Positions 1 to 6,771 of a stretch of 7,457 nt of DNA are shown one piece after another. A program made the translations under genes and the position numbers. Positions within the stretch are counted from its first letter, which is position 1, and each line of letters starts with the position of its first letter. The notes below the pieces were generated by a model. The model was given only the letters and a program-made list of their open reading frames with translations. It was not told the DNA's origin and ran no database searches. The stretch comes from a bacterium (lineage in GTDB: Bacteria > JAMORN01): assembly GCA_027063545.1 (NCBI GenBank), contig JAMORN010000132.1, positions 1 through 7,457 of the forward strand. Reading direction: 5' to 3'.

Positions 1-1
1 G

Positions 2-298
2 ATAGATAAAGGCTTAGAAAATGAAGTAAGATTTCTTTTTTCTAAATATAAAGATTTTAATAAATATAATGTTTTAAATACAGTAGGGTATAAAGAATGG
101 GTAAAATATTTTGAAGGAAATAAAGCTAAAGATAAAGTAATAAAGGAAATTATAAGAAACACTAAGAAATTTGCGAAAAAACAAAATACATTTTTTAATA
201 ATAAATTTACGAACAAAATCGAGATAAAATATAGGGATATAAATTATGCTATAGAAGCACTATTCTATCACCTTCAACAGCATTCATTATTTTATTAG
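2..298 (+). CDS. miaA: tRNA dimethylallyltransferase MiaA, C-terminal part (5' end outside window)
   Basis: This is the last 98 codons of a gene that begins before the window, read in the frame starting at base 2 and ending with TAG at 296-298. MiaA transfers the dimethylallyl group to A37 of tRNAs that read UNN codons, in the cytoplasm. The recognisable C-terminal family blocks are GLENEVRFL (fragment residues 4-12, the family's GLxxEV helix), TVGYKEWVKYFEG (27-39, the TIGYKE block) and IRNTKKFAKKQNTFF (51-65, matching the family's xxNTRRYAKRQxTWF). The usual Trp of that last block is Phe here. The ATP-binding P-loop and substrate residues lie upstream and cannot be checked. The 3' end overlaps the convergent metallo-hydrolase gene by 50 bp. 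The family match already covers residues up to about 66, so the tail in the overlap is the least conserved part. Identification is confident despite the truncation. Confidence 0.9.
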   Translation: MDKGLENEVRFLFSKYKDFNKYNVLNTVGYKEWVKYFEGNKAKDKVIKEIIRNTKKFAKKQNTFFNNKFTNKIEIKYRDINYAIEALFYHLQQHSLFY

Positions 299-1232
299 GA
301 TATTTAAAGTTCTGAGTAGATGCGTATAATTTTGTTCTTAAAAGATTTTTCCATAAAGTAGAATCAGAATTATCTGGTTCATGATGGAATAAAACAAGTT
401 GAGGTATATCAAACTCGTGACATATTTCTACTCCTATTATACTAGTAGAATGACCCCATCCTATTTTACCAATAGGTGAAAATGAACTTTCCATAAATGT
501 AAACATAGCATCAAATATTAAAAGATCTGTATCTTCAAAGAACCATCTATTTTTTTCTATATAATCTTTTATTACTCTGTGATCAATCTCTGTATCTGTC
601 ATATAAATAAAAGATTTTCCTTCAAATTTAAATTTGTATGCAAAGGATTGTCCAGGATGTATGTTTTCAGTATAAAATATTTCTATATCATTTATTTTTA
701 TTGGGTTATTTAAAACATGAAATTTAATTTTAGCTGATAGCTCTTTAAAGGTTAAAGGAAAATATCTTGTATCAAATATATCTGCAATTCTTTTTTTTAT
801 ATCTTTGAATGGAGAATAAATATGTATTGTATAACCTTTACTGAATATAGGGAAGAAAGATGTTAACCCTATTATATGATCATAATGAGTGTGGGAGATA
901 AAAATATGTATTTCATTTAGATTTGGAGTTGTGAGAATATTATCACCTATATTTTTTATACCTGTTCCTGCATCCAATATAATAGAGATATTTTCATAGG
1001 GATGGATAAGCTCTATTGCTGGCGTATTGACACCTATCATTTTTGAATTTTCAGGATTGGAATATATAAGTTGATATAACTCTTCTTTTGTTCTTTTTTC
1101 TGGGTGTTGAGCGATAATATCAATAATAGCATTTATTTTATTTTGATATTCTCTATTGATATTTCCCCCTGCAATAGTGCCTACAACCCCATAAAACTCA
1201 ACACCAAAAACACCATTTTCAAAAATTTCCAT
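249..1232 (-). CDS. Metallo-beta-lactamase-fold metal-dependent hydrolase
   Basis: A 327-residue cytoplasmic MBL-fold protein with no signal peptide. The metal-site blocks are visible in order: HTHYDH (residues 114-119), HPG (192-194), TDTE (212-215, probable bridging Asp213) and FHHEP (282-286). A GHST block lies at 260-263. Before the metal site come the strand GVVGTIAGG (15-23) and LDAGTGI (86-92). The roughly 45-residue helical insertion between the GxxGS-like loop and the NTPAIEL strand (69-75) matches, from memory, an MBL subfamily with a similar insertion before a GGNTSCVEV strand, seen in deltaproteobacteria and others. Here the loop reads GVNTP rather than GGNTS. The substrate of this subfamily is not established; relatives include RNase Z-like, PhnP-like and cyclic-nucleotide phosphodiesterase enzymes. 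ATG at 1232 is the only sensible nearby start and sits directly behind a GA repeat. The gene follows aroC after 106 bp and its 3' end overlaps miaA. The fold is confident; the function is unknown. Confidence 0.85.
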   Translation of the reverse strand: MEIFENGVFGVEFYGVVGTIAGGNINREYQNKINAIIDIIAQHPEKRTKEELYQLIYSNPENSKMIGVNTPAIELIHPYENISIILDAGTGIKNIGDNILTTPNLNEIHIFISHTHYDHIIGLTSFFPIFSKGYTIHIYSPFKDIKKRIADIFDTRYFPLTFKELSAKIKFHVLNNPIKINDIEIFYTENIHPGQSFAYKFKFEGKSFIYMTDTEIDHRVIKDYIEKNRWFFEDTDLLIFDAMFTFMESSFSPIGKIGWGHSTSIIGVEICHEFDIPQLVLFHHEPDNSDSTLWKNLLRTKLYASTQNFKYPNKIMNAVEGDRIVLL

Positions 1233-1247
1233 CTCTCTCTCTCTCTC
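1232..1247 (-). repeat. (GA)8 dinucleotide tract forming the ribosome-binding region of the MBL gene
   Basis: On the minus strand the tract reads GAGAGAGAGAGAGAGA, and its last A is the A of the ATG start codon. It is the only purine-rich stretch before the start, so it must serve as the Shine-Dalgarno (GAG/AGAG pairing in several registers). Simple dinucleotide repeats of this length are prone to slipped-strand length changes. An ATG at 1249-1247 immediately upstream of the tract is out of frame (17 nt from the real start) and opens a 22-codon overlapping frame ending with TAG at 1183-1181. The tract is directly visible; any regulatory role is inference. Confidence 0.85.
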
Positions 1248-1290
1248 ATAATAATACTTTTTTATAATGTTCTTATTATATATATTAAAA

Positions 1291-1319
1291 ATTTAAAATA
1301 ATTTATACTATTTTGACAA
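1291..1319 (-). promoter_or_regulatory. Weak candidate promoter for the MBL gene
   Basis: On the minus strand TTGTCA (1319-1314, 5 of 6 to the sigma70 -35 consensus) is followed after 17 bp by TTAAAT (1296-1291, 4 of 6 to the -10). A closer TATAAT lies at 1280-1275 but has no good -35. In DNA this AT-rich, such matches arise easily by chance. The main argument for a promoter is the 106-bp gap after aroC, unusually long for this window. Readthrough from aroC is an alternative. Confidence 0.25.
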
Positions 1320-1326
1320 GTATAAA
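1302..1326 (-). terminator. Possible weak hairpin terminator after aroC
   Basis: An 8-bp perfect inverted repeat (TTTATACT at 1302-1309, AGTATAAA at 1319-1326) with a 9-nt loop lies 13 bp beyond the aroC stop. In the aroC transcription direction it is followed by a T-rich but interrupted stretch (1301-1287). The stem has only one G-C pair, so it would be weak. A second AT-only inverted repeat (1332-1338 with 1345-1351) spans the aroC stop codon. Either could attenuate transcription between aroC and the MBL gene, but neither is convincing alone. The hairpin also overlaps the candidate -35 of the next gene. Confidence 0.3.
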
Positions 1327-1338
1327 ACTACCAAAAAT

Positions 1339-2505
1339 CTAAAAATTTTTGATGTTTTTAAAACTATTTAATCTATCAATAGCCTCTTTAATATCATTAA
1401 TATGAGGCATTCCATACTCATATAGTATTGCCTTAGCAAGAGCAATAGCTATTATATTTTCCCCGACAACACTAGCAGCTTCAATAGCACATACATCTGA
1501 ACGCTCTTTATGCGCTTTTGTCATTTTCTTTGTTTTTAAATCTATAGTATCTAAAGGTTGCATTAGAGTAGGTATAGGTTTCATTGTAATTTTTATTCTT
1601 ATTACTTCAGAATTGGATATTCCTCCTTCTATACCACCCGCATTATTTGTTTTTCTATATATTCTCCCATTTTCCTCTATATATATTTGATCATGAACCT
1701 GACTTCCATAATATTTAGAAGTTTCGGAGCCTAATCCAATTTCCATAGATTTAAATGCTTGAGTACCAAATACTTCTGACGCGATAAAATGAGTGAGTCT
1801 TCTATAATATTCTGAATAACTTCCTATTCCTGGAGGAAAATTGTAGATTCTAACTTCAAAACTCCCACCTATAGTATCTTTTTTTTCTTTGGTTTTTAAA
1901 ATAATATCCTTCATTTTTTCGCCAATTTCTTTATATGGAGCTCTAACAGGATTTTTATCTATTTCTTCATTACTTAATATTTGGTTTATTTCTTCAGGAT
2001 TTATGTAGGCATTTCCTACTCTATATACAAATGAAGATATTTTTATATTAAAGTATTCTAAAAATTGTTTAGAAATAGCTCCTATTGCAACCCTAGTAGC
2101 AGTATTTCTTGCTGAACTTCTTTCGATTACATTTCTTATATTTATATCTCTATTTCTAATAGCCCCGCCTAAATCAGCATGTCCTGGTCTTGCAATATAT
2201 ACTTCTTTAGAATCATCCACTGGTGGAGAAAATGGAGACATGTAATTTTGCCAGTTTTCCCAATCTTTATTTTTTATAATAATTCCTATTGGGGTTCCTA
2301 ATGTTATAGAATTTCTAACACCAGAGACAATAATAGCCCTATCTTTTTCTATTTTCATTCTTCCACCACGTCCTACACCTATTTGTCTTCTTTCTAATTC
2401 TTTATTAATATTTTCTAAAGATAACTTTAGTCCGTATGGAAGTCCTTCAACAATAGCTAAAAGCATTTCTCCATGAGATTCTCCAGCAGTTAAATAGTTA
2501 AGCAT
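1339..2505 (-). CDS. aroC: Chorismate synthase
   Basis: AroC converts 5-enolpyruvylshikimate-3-phosphate to chorismate, the last common step of aromatic amino acid and folate-type synthesis, using reduced FMN. At 388 residues it is full length for the bacterial monofunctional type. Visible signatures are GESHG (residues 8-12, His11), RGGRM (46-50), RPGHADLGGA (106-115, His109), ERSSARNTATRVA (128-140), NAGGIEGGISNSE (288-300), MKPIPT (308-313) and RSDVCAIEA (335-343). All regions expected to bind FMN and substrate are present, so the enzyme should be active. The RPGHADLGGA and ERSSARNTATRVA style resembles the Bacillus-type rather than the E. coli-type branch. The start MLNYLTAGESHG fits the family N-terminus, and a clean AAGGAG lies 5 nt before the ATG inside the end of aroE. 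The gene is therefore co-transcribed and translationally coupled with aroE. The stop is TAG. Confidence 0.97.
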   Translation of the reverse strand: MLNYLTAGESHGEMLLAIVEGLPYGLKLSLENINKELERRQIGVGRGGRMKIEKDRAIIVSGVRNSITLGTPIGIIIKNKDWENWQNYMSPFSPPVDDSKEVYIARPGHADLGGAIRNRDINIRNVIERSSARNTATRVAIGAISKQFLEYFNIKISSFVYRVGNAYINPEEINQILSNEEIDKNPVRAPYKEIGEKMKDIILKTKEKKDTIGGSFEVRIYNFPPGIGSYSEYYRRLTHFIASEVFGTQAFKSMEIGLGSETSKYYGSQVHDQIYIEENGRIYRKTNNAGGIEGGISNSEVIRIKITMKPIPTLMQPLDTIDLKTKKMTKAHKERSDVCAIEAASVVGENIIAIALAKAILYEYGMPHINDIKEAIDRLNSFKNIKNF

Positions 2506-2507
2506 TT

Positions 2508-3362
2508 TTACTCCTTATCTAGATATTTTTCTAATTCTTTTTTTACTTCATCTATAGGAAGCTCTTTCCCTGTCCATATATTAAAAGCTTTTTCTGCTTG
2601 ATATATTAGCATATCAATTCCATATATAAAGGTTGCATTCTTTTCTTTAGCATATTTTATTAATAAAGTATTTAGAGGAGAGTATACTATATCATAAACA
2701 ATATGACTAGAGTTGATTAGTTCTTTATTTATAATAGACATATCCTTTTGATTTCCCATACCTACAGATGTTGCATTAACTAAAATGTTAAATTCATTTT
2801 CTTTTATTTTTGCTTTAAATTCTTTAGAATTAAGGTCTATTATCTCAATAGAATAGTTAAATTTATTTTTAATCTCATTTTTTAGATTGAGTAATTTTTC
2901 TTTATTTCTTCCAGCAATTGCAACTTTAGGATGTTTATCAATACCTATAAGCCCATTAACAATCGCTTTTGCAGCTCCACCTGTACCTATTATTAAAATA
3001 GAAAATTCTTTATAATTTATATTTTTTATTGTTAGAGCTTTAATAAAACCATAATAATCGGTTGAATATCCTATTAATTTAGAATTATCGTTTTTTATTG
3101 TATTTACACTATTAAATATAGATATCTCCTCAGATAGTACATCCAGATATTTTATTACATTAATTTTATGAGGAATAGTAATATTTACTCCTAAAATTCC
3201 AAGAGCTTTAATTCCTTTTATAGCTTCTTCTAATTTTTCAGGGGGAGTTTCAAATATTCCATATACAGCATTTATATTATGATATTTAAATCCTATGTTA
3301 TGTATTATTGGTGATAAGGAATGAGAAATAGGATATCCTATTACTCCATATACTCTTTTCAT
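2508..3362 (-). CDS. aroE: Shikimate dehydrogenase
   Basis: AroE reduces 3-dehydroshikimate to shikimate with NADPH in the cytoplasm. The 284-residue length is normal for AroE. The substrate-binding N-terminal domain shows SLSP (residues 15-18), NITIPHK (60-66, with the catalytic Lys66), NSVNT (84-88) and STDYYG (100-105, with Asp102). The Rossmann domain carries the glycine-rich loop GTGGAAKA (126-133) and AGRNKEK (150-156), whose Arg-rich turn suggests NADP preference. NATSVGM (196-202), YSPLNT (227-232) and GIDMLIYQAEKAFNIWTG (248-265) complete the active site. All key residues are present. The start ATG begins with the expected MKRVYGVIGYPISHS; the upstream AAAGAG is a modest Shine-Dalgarno about 9 nt away. 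It is the first gene of the aroE-aroC pair and divergent from the pseudouridine synthase gene. Confidence 0.96.
   Translation of the reverse strand: MKRVYGVIGYPISHSLSPIIHNIGFKYHNINAVYGIFETPPEKLEEAIKGIKALGILGVNITIPHKINVIKYLDVLSEEISIFNSVNTIKNDNSKLIGYSTDYYGFIKALTIKNINYKEFSILIIGTGGAAKAIVNGLIGIDKHPKVAIAGRNKEKLLNLKNEIKNKFNYSIEIIDLNSKEFKAKIKENEFNILVNATSVGMGNQKDMSIINKELINSSHIVYDIVYSPLNTLLIKYAKEKNATFIYGIDMLIYQAEKAFNIWTGKELPIDEVKKELEKYLDKE
2511..2516 (-). promoter_or_regulatory. Shine-Dalgarno of aroC embedded in the end of aroE
   Basis: AAGGAG on the minus strand is made of the last two sense codons of aroE (Lys-Glu, AAG GAG). It stands 5 nt before the aroC ATG at 2505-2503, with the aroE TAA in between. 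This is one of the best ribosome-binding sites in the window and implies coupled translation of the two shikimate genes. Confidence 0.85.
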
Positions 3363-3404
3363 ATTTTTTTACTCTTTTGATATTATTTATTATTTTTAGA
3401 TAGT
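3358..3404. promoter_or_regulatory. Divergent intergenic region between aroE and the RluA-family gene
   Basis: Only 42 bp (3363-3404) separate two divergent start codons, so both promoters must be crowded here or reach into the coding sequences. For the plus strand, TTCATA (3358-3363, 4 of 6) and TATTAT (3381-3386, 5 of 6) are 17 bp apart. That would give a leader of about a dozen bases and would overlap the aroE start codon. No equally good minus-strand promoter is visible. The pseudouridine synthase ATG lacks a clear Shine-Dalgarno (only TAGATAG precedes it). Confidence is low because every match is AT-rich. Confidence 0.3.
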
Positions 3405-4331
3405 ATGAAAAATAAAATAGAAATAGAAATAACTCAACATAATTTTTATAAAAGATTGGATAAGGTATTAAGAAAATCTTTATCTCAAGTTCCATTATCA
3501 AAGATATATTACATAATTAGAAAGGGACATGTTTCTATAAATGGGAAAATTGTAAGACAACATAATTATAATCTTCATATTGGAGATATAATAGAAATTG
3601 ATACCAATGAAATAGAAAGTTTTTTACTTCAAGATACTAAAGATGATGGACTAAAGCCTGTTAAAATGGATATAAATGTAATATATGAGGATGAATATAT
3701 ATTAGCCATAAATAAGCCTTCGGGAATATCTGTTCATCCCGGTAAGGATACTAAAGATTATTCAATCTTAAATTTCCTACTTTATTTAGGTGAGAAAAAA
3801 AAGTTTACCCCTCATCTTGTTCATAGACTGGATAAGTATACTTCTGGTGTATTATTAGTTGCTAAAAATAAGGATATGGCAAGAAGATTATCTGATATGT
3901 TTTCTGGAAAAAAGATTAAGAAAAAGTATAACGCTTTAGTATGGGGAGAGGCTAAGGAAAACTTTAGGATAAGTATTCCTTTAGACAATACAAATGCTAT
4001 AACAAATTACACCTTAATAAAAAGATTAAAATATAGAGGATTTGATCTTTCATATCTTGAGGTAGAAATATTAACAGGTAAAAAACATCAAATAAGGCGG
4101 CATTTATCTATGGTTGGTCTTCCTATTGTTGGTGATGATAAATATGGAGATTGGAATAAAAATAAAATTTTTAAAAAGGATTTTAAAAAGTTTAAAGGGT
4201 ATTTCCTCCATTGTAGAGATATAAGTTTTATTCATCCTGTATACAAAGAGGAGTTTTTAATAGAGGCTTCTATGGAGATTGAAAAAAGGGATATCTTAGC
4301 AAAACTTTATAAGTTATCTTCAAATAAATAG
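3405..4331 (+). CDS. RluA-family pseudouridine synthase (rRNA-type, with S4 domain)
   Basis: The 308-residue enzyme isomerises uridine to pseudouridine in RNA, most likely large-subunit rRNA. An N-terminal S4 RNA-binding domain spans about residues 16-63 (RLDKVLRKSL, IRKGHVSINGK, GDIIEI). The catalytic domain follows with NKPSGISVHPG (103-113), HRLDKYTSG (140-148, with the invariant catalytic Asp143), GKKHQIRRHL (225-234) and GDDKYG (243-248). Its length and the S4 domain fit the RluC/RluD group rather than RluA proper, but the target uridine cannot be decided from sequence alone. The Arg in HRLD and the Tyr in KYTSG are as expected, so it should be active. Apart from the miaA end it is the only plus-strand gene in the window. 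Its 3' end overlaps the convergent glycosyltransferase gene by 25 bp, with no terminator hairpin seen. Confidence 0.93.
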   Translation: MKNKIEIEITQHNFYKRLDKVLRKSLSQVPLSKIYYIIRKGHVSINGKIVRQHNYNLHIGDIIEIDTNEIESFLLQDTKDDGLKPVKMDINVIYEDEYILAINKPSGISVHPGKDTKDYSILNFLLYLGEKKKFTPHLVHRLDKYTSGVLLVAKNKDMARRLSDMFSGKKIKKKYNALVWGEAKENFRISIPLDNTNAITNYTLIKRLKYRGFDLSYLEVEILTGKKHQIRRHLSMVGLPIVGDDKYGDWNKNKIFKKDFKKFKGYFLHCRDISFIHPVYKEEFLIEASMEIEKRDILAKLYKLSSNK

Positions 4332-5743
4332 GGTTGAAGTTTTTTAAGTTTTTGTAAAAAAAGTTTTACCAAATTAGGATTTTTTATAAGTTCAGAGTAA
4401 TTAGTAAATATAAATAAATACAATTTATAAAAATCAGCAATATATGGATATTTTTTAATGTATTCTTCTAATAAAGATATAGCTTCTTGTACTTCCCCAT
4501 TATAAATTAAAAGTTCAATATATCTTTTTATTAGATTAATAGAGAATATATTTTTTTCAAATATAGCTTCTTTTATTTTTTCTAAATTATTGTAATATTT
4601 TTTTAAAATAAATAAAGGATGATTAAATTCTTTTTTTACTTCTATCTTGCCTATTAAAAATTCATATAGTTGTGGAAATTCTGAACTTTTATCTATCCAA
4701 ATTAGCTCACCTCTTCCTTTAGTAATTTTTTTATTAATAAATTTTTGATAAAACTCAATTCTTTTATAAGAGTTTAATTTTTCAATTCTGGAATTTTTTA
4801 CATAATTATAAAATTTTTTAAGAAATACTTCTATTTGCTGAGGATTATTTATAAAAAATTCAATTTTTTCTTTTAATTCGTGTTTATTATTGTATAGAAT
4901 ACAATTTTCCTTAATTAAAGAATAAGGCCCAAAATTAGAGCAAATAGGTAATACACTATTAGCTACATATTCTAAATATTTTATATCACTTCGTGTATAA
5001 TTAAAGTTATCTTTTTTGATTGTGCATATTCCTATATGAAGTTTTTTCAAAAAATTATAATAAGAATCAAGACTTCCAAATTCTTCCCATATGAATTTTT
5101 TTTCAGGAAGTTTTGAGGAGAATATCTCTTTAATTTTTCTATCACTTTTTATAGCTAAATAAACATTTTCATATTTATTTACTAGCTCTATTAATATATC
5201 AGAAATTTCTTTTATGTCCTCATAATGTCCCGAAGATCCACCCCAGCCTATATATATTTTTTCAGATTTTTTTATTTTTAAAGGAGATATACTTTCAATA
5301 TTATTAGGAAATATAGCAATATTTTTATTCTTGATATTTAATTTTTCTATAAGTAGAGGAGTAGTAAGAGTTATTCCATCAGCATATGATATAATTTGAT
5401 ACATTAATGCTTGATTATTTTTATCTGAGTAGAATTCATACATCGGATTTGATGGTTGAAAGCTTAAAAAATTATCATTTATTTCATATATAACTTTAAT
5501 ACCTTTTTCCTTCACAAATTCTATTATAGGTAGAATATCATTATCACACACAAAATTTATAATAAAAAGATCTGTATCTTTCACAATTTCTAATTTATTT
5601 TCATATAGATTTATGATATTATACCATTTAATATTATATTGTTGAGTAATTTCTTTGGCAGGTAAGTGAATTCTATAATAGAAATCAGCAGATGTAGAAG
5701 GTTGATTATTGTATATCTGAACTATTTTTACATTATTATCCAT
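4307..5743 (-). CDS. GT-B glycosyltransferase with C-terminal TPR-like extension
   Basis: A 478-residue protein without a signal peptide, probably a cytoplasmic sugar transferase for a surface glycan or glycoprotein. The N-terminal Rossmann half shows SADFYYRIHLPAKEI (residues 18-32), VIYEINDNF (84-92, corresponding to the VVYDIDDxL block of these enzymes), GITLTTPLLIEKL (123-135) and IFPNNIE (144-150). The C-terminal half has IYIGWGGSSGHYEDI (163-177) and NFNYTRSDIKYLEYVANSVLPICSN (by position 246-270; key residues Asn248, Ser252, Lys255, Glu258), then GPY (272-274). Glu258 matches the second Glu of the GT4 EX7E motif, while the first position is Thr250. Residues about 400-450 form TPR-like paired helices (NGEVQEAISLLEEYIKKYP). 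The ATG overlaps the end of the preceding TPR gene by 8 bp and has no good Shine-Dalgarno, so translation is probably coupled. The donor and acceptor are unknown. A spore-maturation CgeB-like transferase is a related possibility. Confidence 0.82.
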   Translation of the reverse strand: MDNNVKIVQIYNNQPSTSADFYYRIHLPAKEITQQYNIKWYNIINLYENKLEIVKDTDLFIINFVCDNDILPIIEFVKEKGIKVIYEINDNFLSFQPSNPMYEFYSDKNNQALMYQIISYADGITLTTPLLIEKLNIKNKNIAIFPNNIESISPLKIKKSEKIYIGWGGSSGHYEDIKEISDILIELVNKYENVYLAIKSDRKIKEIFSSKLPEKKFIWEEFGSLDSYYNFLKKLHIGICTIKKDNFNYTRSDIKYLEYVANSVLPICSNFGPYSLIKENCILYNNKHELKEKIEFFINNPQQIEVFLKKFYNYVKNSRIEKLNSYKRIEFYQKFINKKITKGRGELIWIDKSSEFPQLYEFLIGKIEVKKEFNHPLFILKKYYNNLEKIKEAIFEKNIFSINLIKRYIELLIYNGEVQEAISLLEEYIKKYPYIADFYKLYLFIFTNYSELIKNPNLVKLFLQKLKKLQPYLFEDNL

Positions 5744-6755
5744 TTTGAAGCAGCTTCTTAACCAACTCTTTATATTCGTTATATATTACATACTTTTTAT
5801 TAATGCCTAATTTTTCTATTTGCTTTATATAATTTAAAGCTTTTTGTTTATTTCCTCGTTGATAGTATATAGATGCTAGACGATACAAGATAAATATTTT
5901 TCTATTTTTAGTGATGTTATAGCTACGTTTTTTATAAATATTTAGGACCTTATTATATAAATTTTCAGCAAATTCTAATTTACCATTTGCAAAGTAAGCT
6001 TCTGCAGTTGGTAATATAAAAATAGAAGAATTAGAATATTCTTTATATTTTCTTCTTGCTATTTTTAATGCCTCATCTTTTCTGTTTTCATCTAATAATA
6101 TATTTATAAGGTATAAAGCTGACAAGTCATTAATAAATTCTCCTTTTCTATAGCTAATATACATCTCTTCAATCCCTTTATCAGAGTCGTTATACATAGC
6201 ACTTGGAATATACCAAACGTTTTTAGCTAGTTTACTAGCAGAGTAATCAAATAACCCTATCCCAAAATAAGCATCATATAAATCACTTTTTATTTTTAAA
6301 GATTTTTTTAAAATATTAACTCCACTATTTCCATATCTATAAGCAGATAAAAGATTATTATTTTTTAAATAGGTTATTCCTATAAATCCTTTAGCTCCTC
6401 CTATAACAAATAGTAAATAAGGATCATTTTTATTTTTAGAATATTGTTTTTCACCAACTTTTATAGCATCTTTAGATAATTCTATAATTTTATTATCCCA
6501 AAGATTTACATTATATTCTATAGCTTTTAAATAATAGACAATTGCTACCATCAAATAGCCAACAGGATTTTCAGGATATTTTTGTATAAGTTTTTTAAAT
6601 TCATTTTCAGCTATTTTATAATTACCATGAAATAAAATTTTTAAATTTCTTTTTATATCAGGTAATAACTCATAAAATTGACTTTCTGTAGAGGAGTATG
6701 ATATAAAAAAAGATAATAAAATTATAAAGATACTATAAATTATTATCTTTTTCAT
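5736..6755 (-). CDS. Exported tetratricopeptide-repeat protein
   Basis: A 339-residue protein beginning MKKIIIYSIFIILLSFFISYSS, a typical Sec signal: Lys-Lys followed by a hydrophobic core at residues 4-20. There is no Cys near the cleavage region, so it is not a lipoprotein. The mature part is all helical repeats, including YKIAENEFKKLIQKYPENP (46-64), IGGAKGFIGITYL (118-130), DLYDAYFGIGLFDY (158-171), KGIEEMYISYRKGEF (193-207), DEALKIARRKYKEY (227-240) and LASIYYQRGNKQKALNYIKQ (293-312). The GAKG and YDAYFGIGLFDY blocks recall, from memory, a bacterial TPR family related to the Iml2/TPR_39 type, found in several Gram-negative and uncultured phyla. An upstream TTG (6764-6762) would add Met-Gly-Ile; I prefer the ATG at 6755 because GGGG (6762-6759) then acts as Shine-Dalgarno and the signal peptide starts with MKK. 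Its neighbour with a TPR-bearing glycosyltransferase suggests a surface-related scaffold. No enzymatic function can be given. Confidence 0.8.
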   Translation of the reverse strand: MKKIIIYSIFIILLSFFISYSSTESQFYELLPDIKRNLKILFHGNYKIAENEFKKLIQKYPENPVGYLMVAIVYYLKAIEYNVNLWDNKIIELSKDAIKVGEKQYSKNKNDPYLLFVIGGAKGFIGITYLKNNNLLSAYRYGNSGVNILKKSLKIKSDLYDAYFGIGLFDYSASKLAKNVWYIPSAMYNDSDKGIEEMYISYRKGEFINDLSALYLINILLDENRKDEALKIARRKYKEYSNSSIFILPTAEAYFANGKLEFAENLYNKVLNIYKKRSYNITKNRKIFILYRLASIYYQRGNKQKALNYIKQIEKLGINKKYVIYNEYKELVKKLLQNG

Positions 6756-6771
6756 AATCCCCAAAAAATTA

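Noticed and set aside
1104-1301. Plus-strand open frame of 65 codons opposite the start of the MBL gene
   Set aside because: It is antisense to a well-supported coding region, rich in Ile/Asn/Leu without any domain, and has no ribosome-binding site.
1313-1318. Perfect TTGACA on the plus strand in the aroC-MBL gap
   Set aside because: No -10 element lies at a suitable spacing and no plus-strand gene follows it.
3298-3501. Minus-strand open frame of 67 codons across the aroE / pseudouridine synthase divergent gap
   Set aside because: It overlaps the confidently identified N-termini of both genes in another frame, and its translation is low-complexity Ile/Tyr/Phe.
4354-4369. Hairpin GTAAAA / TTTTAC just after the pseudouridine synthase stop, as a possible terminator
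   Set aside because: The stem is six pairs with a single G-C pair, has no T-run immediately after it on either strand, and lies within the coding sequence of the opposite gene.
6756-6764. A TTG start codon three codons upstream of the ATG of the exported TPR protein
   Set aside because: It has no ribosome-binding site in front of it and adds only Met-Gly-Ile before a classic MKK signal peptide start. The GGGG within it fits better as the Shine-Dalgarno of the ATG at 6755, although the spacing is short.
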